The notes: generated by a model from the letters alone, not told the origin. 64,000 nucleotides of DNA from Pseudomonas fluorescens NCIMB 11764 (GCF_000293885.2 NZ_CP010945.1:186001-250000), one strand, 5' to 3'; positions 8,833 to 18,158 are shown, counted from the stretch's first letter. Numbers and translations: made by a program.

Positions 8833-10912
8833 CATTTCTTTTTTGAATGCCTATTTGGCACACCCGAAAGACGCTTTTAGAAAGGCAAGATGGCTGCTTT
8901 CTAATTTCGACGAATCTGTATGGCTGTATAGCCTCGATTTTAAAAAACCCAAAAAAATCGACTGGACCATAAAACTTTCAGATGGCACTCTACTAACTTC
9001 TGCATCCAACAAAAGCCTATTAGAAGGTTTGAAATATTTTTTAATCGTGTCGACGCGAAATCATGCTGATTACAGTAGCGAAACGAATGCGATGCAAGGC
9101 CAACAACGCAAACGCTTCGCTATCGCCTGTCAGTTAATTGACCTCCTGCTCTTAAACTCCGACCGATATCAACTCGCAAAGTATGGGCTTGGCGGACTAA
9201 CGCTTGGCAACCTCAAAGAAATGTTGGACACTGTAGCTTCTGATACTGTTGTGTCCGAGTCGATATATAATTGGCCTACAAAATTACGCTCATTTTGCTT
9301 AGACTTGCTTAATCGAACCGACCCGAGGCTAGTTGACTCTATATTGGTATCAAACCCAGCGATCGCAACTATTTCCTATGACGATGAGGAAGACGACGAA
9401 AACGGGCTTTGTATATCTCCGATTATTGCCCCTAGGATTAGGGCGGCGCTTTATGCAAATAAGTTATACATTAGAAATCAAAATCATGGTTGGGCGCCTG
9501 ACTCCATCGCCATTTCAAAGATAGTGTATTCGGAGTGCTTATGGGGAAGAACGCGGGCAAAACCAGCATTCAGCATATTATGCTACCGAGACGAGTATAG
9601 CCCCTTCGATCGTGAGTATGACGGAGTTCGAGTAACAACTGGCCAAAGAGGCCGTGTACCACGCCATATGTATACCGATTTTCGCACGACCCTTTACAAC
9701 TTAGGTGTATTACATGAAATTGGATTGCCCGCACCTGCTATTGAGGATCTTTTAGCGGTTGAAAAATACGACGTAGAATTAGCGTCTCAGGGTAAGCACA
9801 GAACGCTTCCTTCACCGATGATTTTCAAGTGTCTCAGACAAGCAATTGAATTTCATTTAAGCAGTGGGTCCGAAATTGTCAATGGATTCTGCCGGCTTGT
9901 CTTGCACTGCAAGAAACACAGCATTTCTGCCGCGAACCTGCAAGAAAAAGAACTTGTAAAAATTGTAGGGCAAAAGCTGTACAACTTAGGAGTTCGCGAA
10001 TACGGATTGTCCGCTCATGTCGTCGCTGGAAAACGGAGACGAAGCAAAGGTGAGAAAGCACGCTATTACAACCGGTTACGAACCAATAGAGGACTTACAG
10101 AGCTACTTCGAATTTATATCGGCTCAGTCCAGTTCGCTGCAGGGATAATGATGGCACGAAGAGTTACGGAACTCTGCAACCTCATGACGGATACTTGCTT
10201 GGATGATACTGAACAATGGCTTATATTTTCTAACGCAAAAAGCACACGCAACCTATTTGGAATTCGTCGAAAAATAGCCAGGCCAATAGAACCTATAACC
10301 GTAGACATGATTAAGAATCTCATCCGAATGCAGAAAATACTCGTACGGATAGGATTCTTAGACAAAACCATGACTCTGTTCGCATCACCTCACCTTAAAG
10401 GTTTACCAGAGTTCGTTGAGTCAGACAAAGCAACGTATAACCGTAACCTTAATTTTTTCTGTGACTATTTTGAAACCCCGGTTAACGATTTAAACCAACG
10501 CTACTACGTCCGACAACACCAACTTAGACGTTTTTTCGCTATGCTATTTTTCTACTGCGGCAGTTTCGGAACTTTAGACACTCTGCAATGGATGCTTGGG
10601 CATAATGACCCCTCTCATGTTTGGCATTATATTACAGAATCTACCGACGGCGCTGTCCTTCAGGGTGCTAAAGCTCACTACGTGGCCGAAATGATACATC
10701 AAGGCGGGGCTGAAGACTTCCACGATTTGTCCGAGTTACTTAAATCGAGATATGGTAGTTCTGATTTTTGCTTAATCGACACAAATGATTTAGAAGACAG
10801 AATTCAAGAGCTTATAACTGAGGGAATTGTAGAGATTGAACCTGAGTTTTTTACAGACGAGACCGGAAAGCACTTCCATGTAGTTGCCAAACTCAAAGTA
10901 TCGAGAGCTTAA
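8816..10912 (+). CDS. Tyrosine recombinase, second gene of gin-like operon
   Basis: I chose the ATG at 8816 (699 residues) because GGAG precedes it at good spacing; an ATG at 8783 lacks a ribosome site. It overlaps the stop of the first gene by 17 bp. All catalytic positions are visible: Arg in MMARRVTEL (about residue 447), HxxR in RQHQLRRFF (about 567-570), His in WMLGHNDPSH and Tyr in VWHYI (about 604). It should be a competent DNA strand-exchange enzyme. The region ahead of the catalytic domain is long and unlike simple XerC-type enzymes, as is usual in multi-integrase elements. Confidence 0.87.
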   Translation: MNLPPDISFLNAYLAHPKDAFRKARWLLSNFDESVWLYSLDFKKPKKIDWTIKLSDGTLLTSASNKSLLEGLKYFLIVSTRNHADYSSETNAMQGQQRKRFAIACQLIDLLLLNSDRYQLAKYGLGGLTLGNLKEMLDTVASDTVVSESIYNWPTKLRSFCLDLLNRTDPRLVDSILVSNPAIATISYDDEEDDENGLCISPIIAPRIRAALYANKLYIRNQNHGWAPDSIAISKIVYSECLWGRTRAKPAFSILCYRDEYSPFDREYDGVRVTTGQRGRVPRHMYTDFRTTLYNLGVLHEIGLPAPAIEDLLAVEKYDVELASQGKHRTLPSPMIFKCLRQAIEFHLSSGSEIVNGFCRLVLHCKKHSISAANLQEKELVKIVGQKLYNLGVREYGLSAHVVAGKRRRSKGEKARYYNRLRTNRGLTELLRIYIGSVQFAAGIMMARRVTELCNLMTDTCLDDTEQWLIFSNAKSTRNLFGIRRKIARPIEPITVDMIKNLIRMQKILVRIGFLDKTMTLFASPHLKGLPEFVESDKATYNRNLNFFCDYFETPVNDLNQRYYVRQHQLRRFFAMLFFYCGSFGTLDTLQWMLGHNDPSHVWHYITESTDGAVLQGAKAHYVAEMIHQGGAEDFHDLSELLKSRYGSSDFCLIDTNDLEDRIQELITEGIVEIEPEFFTDETGKHFHVVAKLKVSRA

Positions 10913-10914
10913 AC

Positions 10915-11553
10915 ATGTCTACTTCACGATACGACGAGATCCGATCAACCGTAGTTGAGTTACGATCTCTATTACTAGATTTTATAAAGCAACCTCAACT
11001 AGCCAACAACCATGAAAAACTAATAATAGCGATCAAAAGCCAGGGAGCCTTAGCCGCACTAGAACTATCTATTGATAAAAAAGACGGTGGCATCATACAT
11101 AAGCCACCAATGAGCCTTAACACACTAAAATCATACGCAGATACAACTATAAGCGGGGGATTCAAAGAGCTTGATCACTTAAGAAAGAAAGCTCTTGATT
11201 CAATTAGCACACTCCAAAGCAAAAACTTTCGTGCAACCAAACGCACAAAATCAGGACTAAATATACGCCTTAATGAATTGGAAGCAGAATTAGAAGTTCA
11301 GCGACAAATCAATTACATACTATTACAAGCCATCTCGACAGCCATGAATGGGTTTCAAACTATAAGAGATGCGCCGGACTCAGCCATTCGTGAGAAAAGA
11401 ACTGAGGATTCTCTCAAGACCCTCCGAGCCATTATAAGTATGACGCCATCCCTTATTCAAGACATGGAGACATTTGAAAAAAAAGAACCAATTGGCCTTT
11501 CTCCTGTGACCAACATCAACTTGTATAGAAAGGAGGAACCTAATCGTGAGTAA
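10915..11553 (+). CDS. Small helical protein of gin-like operon
   Basis: A 212-residue protein starting 2 bp after the preceding gene and overlapping the next start by 8 bp, so it belongs to the same transcript. It is predicted mostly helical: a SLNTLKSYAD segment that could be a DNA-binding helix pair, then a coiled-coil-like stretch (LNELEAELEVQRQINYILLQ, about residues 122-141). No catalytic motif is seen. GInt operons contain one small putative helix-loop-helix protein essential for recombination, and this gene is the obvious counterpart. It may bind attachment-site DNA or hold the integrases together. Confidence 0.75.
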   Translation: MSTSRYDEIRSTVVELRSLLLDFIKQPQLANNHEKLIIAIKSQGALAALELSIDKKDGGIIHKPPMSLNTLKSYADTTISGGFKELDHLRKKALDSISTLQSKNFRATKRTKSGLNIRLNELEAELEVQRQINYILLQAISTAMNGFQTIRDAPDSAIREKRTEDSLKTLRAIISMTPSLIQDMETFEKKEPIGLSPVTNINLYRKEEPNRE

Positions 11554-12985
11554 CATCTCCCAGAGAGCCCTTTTCAGCACATTGGGAAACTTCGAAGTAT
11601 TCAACTACTTCTCCGTCGACAAGCTCACTACTCGCGACGCAAGCAAAATACCTTTTATGATCTGGCCTAATGGAGCGCCGTGTTTAATAGCCAATCTATA
11701 TATGCTTTCACTTCTTGATCGTAAAGGTCGCAGCGGGCGAAACGGTCTATCACGAAGGGGCTCAAAGGGTGGAACTCTTGGTGTTTACGCATCACAAATT
11801 TCGCAACTAATTAGATTTTGTTATGACAACAATATTTCTCCATTCGCCCTCAACGATTCTCTTTTTTGTTGTTTCATAGAAAAACTTCGAAAAGAAAAGA
11901 GTAAATTTAATCCGTCTCAACTTAAGAAGACAGAAACGTCCCTATTGGCTACGGGAAAAATCTGTCTTGATTTTTTAAGTTTTGTAGGCAGGGTTCATGG
12001 GGATAATAATTTCGTATCATCAGAAGGTGTGATTCGTGCGGTGGAACTGACATACACAATAACAACAAGATCTGGAAGAAAAATAAACAGAAGCTATCTA
12101 CATCATCATTCTCTAGGGCAAGAAGTTCGTATCCATCGACGAAACCCTATCACATCAAATCAAATTCAAAAACTTAAAGAGGCCGCGTATACGATTGAGT
12201 CATCCAGCTTTATTAAGCATCGCAGACGCTGCATGCTTGACTTGCTGGAATACACGGGGGCACGCAGAGGGGAAGTTGCCAATATAACTGTAGACGACAT
12301 ACTTGCCGCCTATGACATGGAGCATCCCTCACTCCGAATGGAAACATTTAAACAAGGCCATGACGCCGTACGCTATATCCCTGTTACTAAAATGCTTTTG
12401 CACGACATCAAAACTTTTGTTGAGACTTCACGCCGTAAAAACATGAAGTCAACCTCCGGCTTTAGATCGGGACCAGATCACCGCTTCTTGTTTACATCAG
12501 AGCGTACGGGAAAAAAACTAAGTAGCGAGACCATCACCAATGAGATATCGAAACTCCGAATCCATGCAAATATCAATGAGCAAGTGTGCGCGCATATGTT
12601 TCGTCACGCATTTATTACTAACCTGTTTGCATTACTCATCAGGCGCCACCACATGGCAAACGAAGATGACTTTCGCCGCGCCTTACTCGATAGTCACACA
12701 TTCATGGCAGAAGTTATGCAGTGGACTGGACATTTGGATGAGCGATCTCTAGAGACTTATATAAATCTGGCCTTCGCTTCAGTTGCAAATTACGCAGAAA
12801 CAATCAGCTCAGTTCATATGATTAGAGCAATACAAACATTTGATAACAAGCATGAAGAACTCATGTATCAACTTGAAACCGGCCTGCCAATTTCAGATTA
12901 TAAGAAACATGTAGCAACACTAATAGAACTAAGAAATAAAGATTTCGAGATTGCGCGGAATCGTGAAGCCATTGTCGCAGCCTGA
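11546..12985 (+). CDS. Tyrosine recombinase/integrase, fourth gene of gin-like operon
   Basis: A 479-residue protein starting at GTG behind a strong ribosome site (AAGGAGG, 11540 region) that lies inside the end of the previous gene. The catalytic set is complete: Arg in TGARRGEVANI (about 239), HxxR in AHMFRHAF (about 350-353), His in WTGHLDERS (about 395) and Tyr in ETYINLAF (about 404). It is the most canonical integrase of the operon, with an N-terminal core-binding region of SAM-like helices. The strong Shine-Dalgarno suggests this subunit is made in excess of its upstream partners. Confidence 0.9.
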   Translation: MSNISQRALFSTLGNFEVFNYFSVDKLTTRDASKIPFMIWPNGAPCLIANLYMLSLLDRKGRSGRNGLSRRGSKGGTLGVYASQISQLIRFCYDNNISPFALNDSLFCCFIEKLRKEKSKFNPSQLKKTETSLLATGKICLDFLSFVGRVHGDNNFVSSEGVIRAVELTYTITTRSGRKINRSYLHHHSLGQEVRIHRRNPITSNQIQKLKEAAYTIESSSFIKHRRRCMLDLLEYTGARRGEVANITVDDILAAYDMEHPSLRMETFKQGHDAVRYIPVTKMLLHDIKTFVETSRRKNMKSTSGFRSGPDHRFLFTSERTGKKLSSETITNEISKLRIHANINEQVCAHMFRHAFITNLFALLIRRHHMANEDDFRRALLDSHTFMAEVMQWTGHLDERSLETYINLAFASVANYAETISSVHMIRAIQTFDNKHEELMYQLETGLPISDYKKHVATLIELRNKDFEIARNREAIVAA

Positions 12986-13291
12986 CTCAACTGGAGCTTT
13001 GGTAGCAGCGACTCAAGGCAGTCCGTCAGTGGTGATGTGGGGAAGTTGTCACTAGGTGTGACTTGCATCTTAACCTTCATACCATGTCAGTCTTTCGCAG
13101 AATTACCGCATGCAGTTGCTGGCCGTTTTCTAACTTCTAGTATTAGTGTGTCGCATTTAGCAGTGCAAAAATTACGCCTACAAATGGTGGAACGCGCTTA
13201 GCTTTTTGGCTCATCGTTCATACCTGATGAAAGCCCTCCTACACCGCTCGAAGCATCACTAACGCCGCATGACGCTTGAGCGACCGAACTT
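12986..13291. other. Non-coding stretch after recombinase operon
   Basis: I see no gene here. A short imperfect inverted repeat, TTGTCACTAGGTGTGACTTG, lies near 13046 and could be an operator or weak terminator for the operon. Confidence 0.4.
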
Positions 13292-13750
13292 CTACTTTTT
13301 TCTCAGCATTAGCTGAATCATAGCGAACAGGCGGTGGAACAGGTAGTCGACCTGATCCATATCGATCACCGCCACTTGGCCGATCTCCGAATGCCGAATC
13401 AGGTGACTGTTTCCAATAGAGTTCAGTTCTGTCGCTTCTGTATCCATTCTCTCCCGCAGCGACGGCACGGAAGTCACCGCGTCGAGGATGATCTTGACGG
13501 AGCGCTTCTTGTCGCTCGGGTCAGCCAGTGATTTGAGGCGCTCCCATGCGTCCCACAACCGCTCCAGCGCTTCGCGACGCACCAGCGCGAAGATCAGCTC
13601 GACCGTAATACTTCGATTCGGATCCGTGATGAACTGCCCCTCGTAAAGTACGACGAGGCCGAGCTGGTTGAGCAGGCGCGGCGATCCGAGCGCCAGATTG
13701 AGAAAGGTTTCATAGGTGAGGAACCCCAGGTCATAGCGGCCACCCAACAC
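13292..13750 (-). CDS. Hypothetical helical protein, probably N-terminally truncated
   Basis: A 152-residue, mostly helical protein with no motif I can name. The ATG at 13750 sits inside sequence that continues to look coding upstream in other frames, so the natural N-terminus may be lost. Its C-terminus ends in a charged helix (FHRLFAMIQLMLRKK). It is convergent with the end of the recombinase operon and divergent from the short coiled-coil gene at 13758. The helical make-up is weakly reminiscent of HEPN-type abortive-infection proteins, but I see no RxxxxH motif and do not assign it. Confidence 0.45.
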   Translation of the reverse strand: MLGGRYDLGFLTYETFLNLALGSPRLLNQLGLVVLYEGQFITDPNRSITVELIFALVRREALERLWDAWERLKSLADPSDKKRSVKIILDAVTSVPSLRERMDTEATELNSIGNSHLIRHSEIGQVAVIDMDQVDYLFHRLFAMIQLMLRKK

Positions 13751-13757
13751 GGGACCG

Positions 13758-14060
13758 ATGCCATCCGTTGATCACCGCTGCACCGAACAACGCGCAGTCC
13801 CGCGGGTCCGTACAATTGCCGAAGCTATCCGAGAGGCTCAAGGTCGCTCCAGTAGTGCCATGCGTGATTTGAAACGACAAGACTTGATTGTGGAACGCAA
13901 AAAGTCCGCAGTGTACTGTCAGGAGATCGAAGAGCTGCAGACCAAGCTCGCCAGTCTTGCTTCCATCAACGATGTACTGATAAACGAGAATTGTGTGCTC
14001 AAAGCTAGGATGAACGACAGCAAAGTGGTCGAACTGGCCTCAAGGAAACCGCACGGGTAA
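13758..14060 (+). CDS. Short coiled-coil protein, possible remnant of a recombinase accessory gene
   Basis: A 100-residue frame whose second half (EIEELQTKLASLASINDVLI) is a clear heptad-like coiled coil. The preceding segment, IAEAIREAQGRSSSAMRDLK, has the look of a helix-turn-helix followed by a basic helix. The general plan resembles the 212-residue protein of the gin-like operon (helix pair, basic stretch, coiled coil). It could be a leftover accessory gene of another recombinase operon, or a small DNA-binding protein. The first 20 residues look non-coding, so the true start may be further in or lost. Confidence 0.4.
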   Translation: MPSVDHRCTEQRAVPRVRTIAEAIREAQGRSSSAMRDLKRQDLIVERKKSAVYCQEIEELQTKLASLASINDVLINENCVLKARMNDSKVVELASRKPHG

Positions 14061-14315
14061 GTAGATTCCGTTTTTCTGCTCAGCTCCCCCTGCCCCCACC
14101 GATTTGTTGTGTGGACTGCTCGATCTGGATTACGGCGATAACCAGCAGCGCCAATCCGGCGTTGCATGAGTAAATTCTTGGTGTTGTTCATCGCGGTTGT
14201 CGCACCTACGTGAATAAACCGGACATCGCTCGCTGAGCACTTAGATAATTAGTAGGCCGGCAGCCATGTCGAGCCGGGGGCCGCGTGAATCTGAGCACCG
14301 CGTCTATAGTCTCGA

Positions 14316-14768
14316 CTACTCAAAACGCAACCTATCAGCATGTTCAATGAGCAATTCCTCAATCAAGTGAGTGCCCAGGTAGGTCGAAAGCAGCACAATT
14401 GGAGGAGTGCCCGCAAAACGCAGTTTTGGTTTGCATAGCCAAAACCGTGCTTTTTCTTTGCTCCCAAACACCGCTTGGGCCATGGCTGCTACATGAGCGA
14501 GTCGAAACAATCGATCACTCTGACCCAAAGTCAAGCGCTGTCCGCGCGCTAATCGGCGATGGAGAGTGCTCATCGAAATAACCTGGCTGAGCGCGTCAGT
14601 GCTGAAGAGGCTCTGCTCGCACCAAGCCTTTATCCTCGTAGGCTCGAAGCCCGCCGCGATAATTTCGTGAATTCTTTGTTCATCAGCGTCGGCTGGAATG
14701 TGTAATGACGCTTCCAGCCGTATCCGATAAACGTGGTAAACCGGTCCGCTCACTCTTCCTGCGAGCAT
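14316..14768 (-). CDS. Antitoxin of the Xre/MbcA/ParS toxin-binding family
   Basis: A 150-residue protein. Its middle (LSQVISMSTLHRRLARGQRL) is the degenerate HTH of this family, and its C-terminus (QSDRLFRLAHVAAMAQAVFG, then WLCKPKLRFAGTPPIVLLST) is the typical MbcA/ParS toxin-binding domain. Such antitoxins normally precede a RES-domain NAD-degrading toxin and repress their own operon. No toxin gene follows here, as the next 300 bases downstream are non-coding, so it is an orphan. A RES-domain gene is present 30 kb away in the same island (44427), but it has a different N-terminal arrangement. Confidence 0.75.
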   Translation of the reverse strand: MLAGRVSGPVYHVYRIRLEASLHIPADADEQRIHEIIAAGFEPTRIKAWCEQSLFSTDALSQVISMSTLHRRLARGQRLTLGQSDRLFRLAHVAAMAQAVFGSKEKARFWLCKPKLRFAGTPPIVLLSTYLGTHLIEELLIEHADRLRFE

Positions 14769-14944
14769 GGATTTCTGCCACCTGCCAGCAGGCCCACAGG
14801 TTCAAATTCTCTACCCAGCGACAAAGCGACATCAAGGAATCGTGAAGCCCGCGCCGTGCGCCGATCGACTCCACAGCGAGCCTGTGCAATGAGAGACGCA
14901 GTATTCTGCCACTTGAGTGTTTTGACTTTGCGTTTGCCCTTCAT
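14750..14944 (-). CDS. Possible short protein ahead of the antitoxin
   Basis: A 64-residue basic frame (starting MKGKRKVKTLKWQN) lies between a palindromic operator-like site and the antitoxin gene, overlapping the latter by 19 bp in another frame. It has a GGGA ribosome-like site at a plausible distance. It may be a small leader protein, or the original N-terminus of the antitoxin separated by a frameshift. I do not recognise it. Confidence 0.35.
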   Translation of the reverse strand: MKGKRKVKTLKWQNTASLIAQARCGVDRRTARASRFLDVALSLGREFEPVGLLAGGRNPCSQEE

Positions 14945-14956
14945 AACGATTCCCGT

Positions 14957-14978
14957 AGTGGGTTAGTTTTTACCCACT
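14957..14978 (-). promoter_or_regulatory. Operator-like palindrome upstream of antitoxin
   Basis: AGTGGGT and ACCCACT form a perfect 7-bp inverted repeat with an 8-bp AT-rich spacer, followed by a further GGTGGTGGGTCACC motif. It sits about 15 bp before the first start codon of the antitoxin region, where an autorepressor would bind. Confidence 0.5.
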
Positions 14979-15187
14979 GGTGGTGGGTCACCATTCATGG
15001 AAGAAACAAAAATTGTCCCCCGCCCATTCACTACTTTTTGCAGTCACCTCCTTCAACTCCACACGATGAGGCGCGGTAATCCTATACAGGCTTCAGACGG
15101 GCGCTCGGACGGGTCAGCAAAAGCTCAGTAACGAAATCAGTGTGGGGCCAATAACACGCTGCTCCCTACTGGTCATGGTTAGCGAAG

Positions 15188-15688
15188 TCACGGCAAGGCC
15201 GCATAAAGGAACAACTCGCTCTCATTTAGCACACGATCGGATACTTGGGGAGTACGAGCATGGAGACCATGTTCCGAGTACCAGACATGGCGAGTTTTTT
15301 TTCTGCGAAGATCGAGTTCTCCGAGCTTGTAGGTACCTGTCGCTGTTTTGTAAACCACTGCTGATTCGTCAGCTTCGGCCCCCCTGAAACAGACAACATG
15401 GATCACGTCCTCTAAGCTCCAAAATCCCCGACCGTCCACACTCGGCGGGCAAAGCATCTGTACGCTTTCAATGAGAACATCCTGTGCGAAATTCAAATAG
15501 TTCTGGAGCTCGTAGGCGCAACGGACAATCGCCGCACGGTCTCGTTTGCCCGTTTTAATTGAGGTGATAGTTATCAGAAAGCAGAAGCCTTCAACCTCAC
15601 AGTGCGACCTTGCATGAACTGCGCGGCTCTTGGGGTCAAGCACGTAAATCACTAGTTGCTCCGTTGCGAATGAGCTGAATCCTCCCAA
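15188..15688 (-). CDS. Hypothetical protein
   Basis: A 166-residue protein of mixed strand/helix composition with no family I recognise. It contains FCFLITITSIKTGKRDRAAI and a C-terminal basic patch (LDLRRKKTRHVWYSEHG). There is no signal peptide or membrane segment. It is transcribed away from the XRE-type regulator gene at 15887 and may share its promoter region. Because the neighbourhood is decayed, it may itself be a remnant. Confidence 0.45.
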   Translation of the reverse strand: MGGFSSFATEQLVIYVLDPKSRAVHARSHCEVEGFCFLITITSIKTGKRDRAAIVRCAYELQNYLNFAQDVLIESVQMLCPPSVDGRGFWSLEDVIHVVCFRGAEADESAVVYKTATGTYKLGELDLRRKKTRHVWYSEHGLHARTPQVSDRVLNESELFLYAALP

Positions 15689-15886
15689 GGTAGCTTGGGT
15701 TTGGACAGTTGCCAGCGTGAGACTTGGTTCCGCAGTCTCCGTTTGGCATGCGGTACCTGTGTATGTGTGTGTGGAGGAACGCTAGGAAGAAAAGGAATCG
15801 AAACCCCACATATACATGTTATAGCCCCGCGATGCGGGGTGTCAAAGCATGGCCTTATTGCTCTTTTACGGCTGCGCGGAAGAGCA

Positions 15887-16345
15887 ATGGAATATCTGGA
15901 AGCTCTTGGGCAAACTCTGAGAGAAATTAGAGTAGACGCCGGACTTAAACGGGAGGACTGTTCGAGGGCGCTGAGTCGCGAGTATCTCGCCAGCGTAGAG
16001 CGAGGCCGTCAAAGCATTTCGATCGCAAAGTTTCGGTCCCTTTGCGACTGCTTAGGCGTTACGCCGAGCATCGTGCTTTTTACGGTAGAGGCCCGCTTGG
16101 CATCCTTGAGTTTAGGGGACTATCAGGCTAAACAACGCAGCGAGCTCGATGAATACCTCAAAGCAGGGAGGCTACGCAGCGAATTCAGTGCCAGCGCGAT
16201 TCAAGGCGTACGAGGGAAACGTGCTGAGAACAATCGCAATGCCATTCAAAAACTCCAATCCGAAGGGCTCAGCAAAATAGAGGTATCTCGTAAGCTCGGG
16301 TTTGGAACAACAACAGTGGACCGACATTGGCGCAAAACGAACTAA
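15887..16345 (+). CDS. XRE-type regulator with a second, resolvase-like HTH
   Basis: I start the protein at the ATG at 15887 (152 residues), preceded by GGAAGAG; the frame extends further upstream, but that part reads as non-coding. Residues 1-65 are a Cro/C1-type HTH (LGQTLREIRVDAGLKREDCS, then YLASVERGRQSISIAKF). The C-terminal 45 residues (RGKRAENNRNAIQKLQSEGL, then SKIEVSRKLGFGTTTVDRHW) look like the HTH of Hin-type invertases and resolvases. No serine-recombinase catalytic domain is present. It is likely a DNA-binding regulator with two reading heads; what it controls is not visible. Confidence 0.7.
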   Translation: MEYLEALGQTLREIRVDAGLKREDCSRALSREYLASVERGRQSISIAKFRSLCDCLGVTPSIVLFTVEARLASLSLGDYQAKQRSELDEYLKAGRLRSEFSASAIQGVRGKRAENNRNAIQKLQSEGLSKIEVSRKLGFGTTTVDRHWRKTN

Positions 16346-16490
16346 TCGCCCCTAGTTTCGTAGATACATCCAAGCCTTAGAATGAGGCCCATTAGGAGGT
16401 GTCACGAGCAACCAGCATCATCTCGAAGAATTCAAAATCCAGGCGGTCAACCAAGTGACCGAAAAAAATTTTCCCGACGATCCGTGAAGA
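16344..16490 (+). mobile_element. Decayed left end of an IS3-family element
   Basis: The sequence starting ATCGCCCCTAGTTTCGTAGA is nearly the same as at 41335 and looks like a Pseudomonas IS3-family terminal repeat. It is followed by a frame encoding HHLEEFKIQAVNQVTEKNFP, the usual N-terminus of an IS3 OrfA transposase. The start codon is changed (ACGAGC in place of ATGAGC) and the frame ends in a stop after about 30 codons. The rest of the element is missing. Confidence 0.6.
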
Positions 16491-16767
16491 ACCCATTTTT
16501 AGCCACTTACCTCGTCCGCTTGTTGCGTTTGGGTGAGCACGAAGGGCGCACATATAGTTTTTAGAACTTCGAAACTTTTTATGAAGAAGTATTCGGACTA
16601 CCGAGGGATCCGCTTTATCTCTTGGTCACTTACAACACTCGACTGGTCTAGTGCGCCCCCGGCGATCTGAATGGCAGAATAGTTCGGCAGCCAGGTAGAA
16701 GGAACGCGAATCGAATGCCCATATCCTGTGGAGTTATCTGATGGCAGCAAGAGCCCGAACGCCAGTT
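16491..16767. other. Non-coding stretch
   Basis: I see no gene between the IS3-family remnant and the diguanylate cyclase. Short open frames here have no coding character. Confidence 0.5.
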
Positions 16768-17835
16768 TCAGTTCACTCGATTACGCCCACTGCGCTTGGC
16801 TCGATAGAGCGCATCATCGGCACGAGTCAGAAGATTTTCCACATTGTCACCAGCCTTGGCGAGGGCGACACCAAAGGACGCAGTTACAGTGTCGAGCACC
16901 TCATCCGTGCCACGAGCCTTGATCCGCAGGGACTGAATTTTTAGGCGGAGCTGCTCAGCGAAAGTATGAGCACTGGTGAGATCAAAACACTCCTGCAGGA
17001 CTATACAGAACTCTTCACCACCATAGCGTGCCGCTAGGGCCTGAGGCGGGAGTGAGCTCCGTAACACCTGACCAACATGCTCAAGTACGCGGTCGCCTAA
17101 AGGGTGACCGTACTGGTCATTGAATTGCTTGAAATGATCGATATCCAGCATAATCAACGCCACCCCATGAGAAACGTTACTCAGCGCCCGCTCTAGTAAG
17201 CGAGTGAAGGTGGCTCGGTTCAGCACCTTAGTCAAACCATCCAGCGTCGCGGCCAGTTGGGCGAGCTCGAGCTTGTTCCTCAGACTTTTAATCTCATTTT
17301 GCGCAGAGTGCAGTTGGGAGAGGAAAAGCTCTTGCCGATCTTGCATGTGCTGCGTGCTCTGCTGCAGCTCGCTTAATATTGCGGGCAACCTCTCATTGAC
17401 CGGCTCCTCAAGCATTTCCATGCACTGCCCAAGACTCGCCTGAAAGTTGAGATTGCCCTCCATATTGTGCGAGACATCACGCTCCATGTCGTCAACCAGA
17501 TCGATTGCTTGCTGCTGTCCAGCGCGGGCGTCCTCCAATTCGTCACGAATGATGTAGTCGCGAAAAAGCTTCGAAGCGGATTCAGGAGGGAAACAGTCGA
17601 AATCTTTAACAACCCTATCCAATTGACGATTAAGCTCCGGTTCCTGACCTTTGCTGTAGGTGTACCAGAGAGCATAGTGCACGGGATTCGGTGGAATGTT
17701 GTGACGCACCATGAGTGGTATGGCCTGCTTCAGCAGAGCCGCCGCCTCGCGGGAGTCCTCTGGATACAGCGCTAGGGCAGTCGCACGCGTCTCTGATTGG
17801 CTCATAACGTTACTGTGGTTGGTTTTTATTGGCAT
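16768..17835 (-). CDS. Diguanylate cyclase (GGDEF domain)
   Basis: A soluble 355-residue protein. Residues 1-185 are helical, with a long coiled-coil segment (LHSAQNEIKSLRNKLELAQL). The rest is a complete GGDEF domain: DGLTKVLNRATF, MLDIDHFKQFND, the active-site loop RYGGEEF and the DDALYRAK end. It should make cyclic di-GMP from two GTP. The inhibitory I-site (RxxD, five residues before GGEEF) is replaced by PQAL, so classical product inhibition is not expected. A second in-frame ATG at 17805 is an alternative start; neither has a clear ribosome site. There is no membrane sensor, so the input signal is unknown. Confidence 0.9.
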   Translation of the reverse strand: MPIKTNHSNVMSQSETRATALALYPEDSREAAALLKQAIPLMVRHNIPPNPVHYALWYTYSKGQEPELNRQLDRVVKDFDCFPPESASKLFRDYIIRDELEDARAGQQQAIDLVDDMERDVSHNMEGNLNFQASLGQCMEMLEEPVNERLPAILSELQQSTQHMQDRQELFLSQLHSAQNEIKSLRNKLELAQLAATLDGLTKVLNRATFTRLLERALSNVSHGVALIMLDIDHFKQFNDQYGHPLGDRVLEHVGQVLRSSLPPQALAARYGGEEFCIVLQECFDLTSAHTFAEQLRLKIQSLRIKARGTDEVLDTVTASFGVALAKAGDNVENLLTRADDALYRAKRSGRNRVN

Positions 17836-18158
17836 ATATGAAGTCGGGCAGCATATGCTTACTTACACCAAGCAGCCACACATAATTTATGCCTAATCCC
17901 TGCTGGACTAGCAATAAACCGCGTTCGACTACAGCAATTTTCTGGTGAAGTAGCCCCCGCCATCCTAGTTTGGTGAGTTCAGTTGCGTAGGATCTACCTA
18001 ATTGAAATGGGTGGCTGATAGTTGATAGCTTTTTTTCGAGCGTCCGCCTAAACAGGTGTCCGATTACATTAGACAACTACAAACACCATAGGACAGAGGA
18101 GGAAGCTGAACCTCAGTTGCATCCCACTCTATTCACTTTACCTAATTGATATGCCTGC
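17836..18158. other. Intergenic stretch
   Basis: No convincing gene. An 88-codon open frame on the minus strand overlaps the cyclase start and has no coding character. It probably holds the promoter of the diguanylate cyclase and the 3' untranslated end of rcnA. Confidence 0.4.

Noticed and set aside
17810..18076. 88-codon minus-strand frame
   Set aside because: Overlaps the diguanylate cyclase start, with no ribosome site and no recognisable feature.
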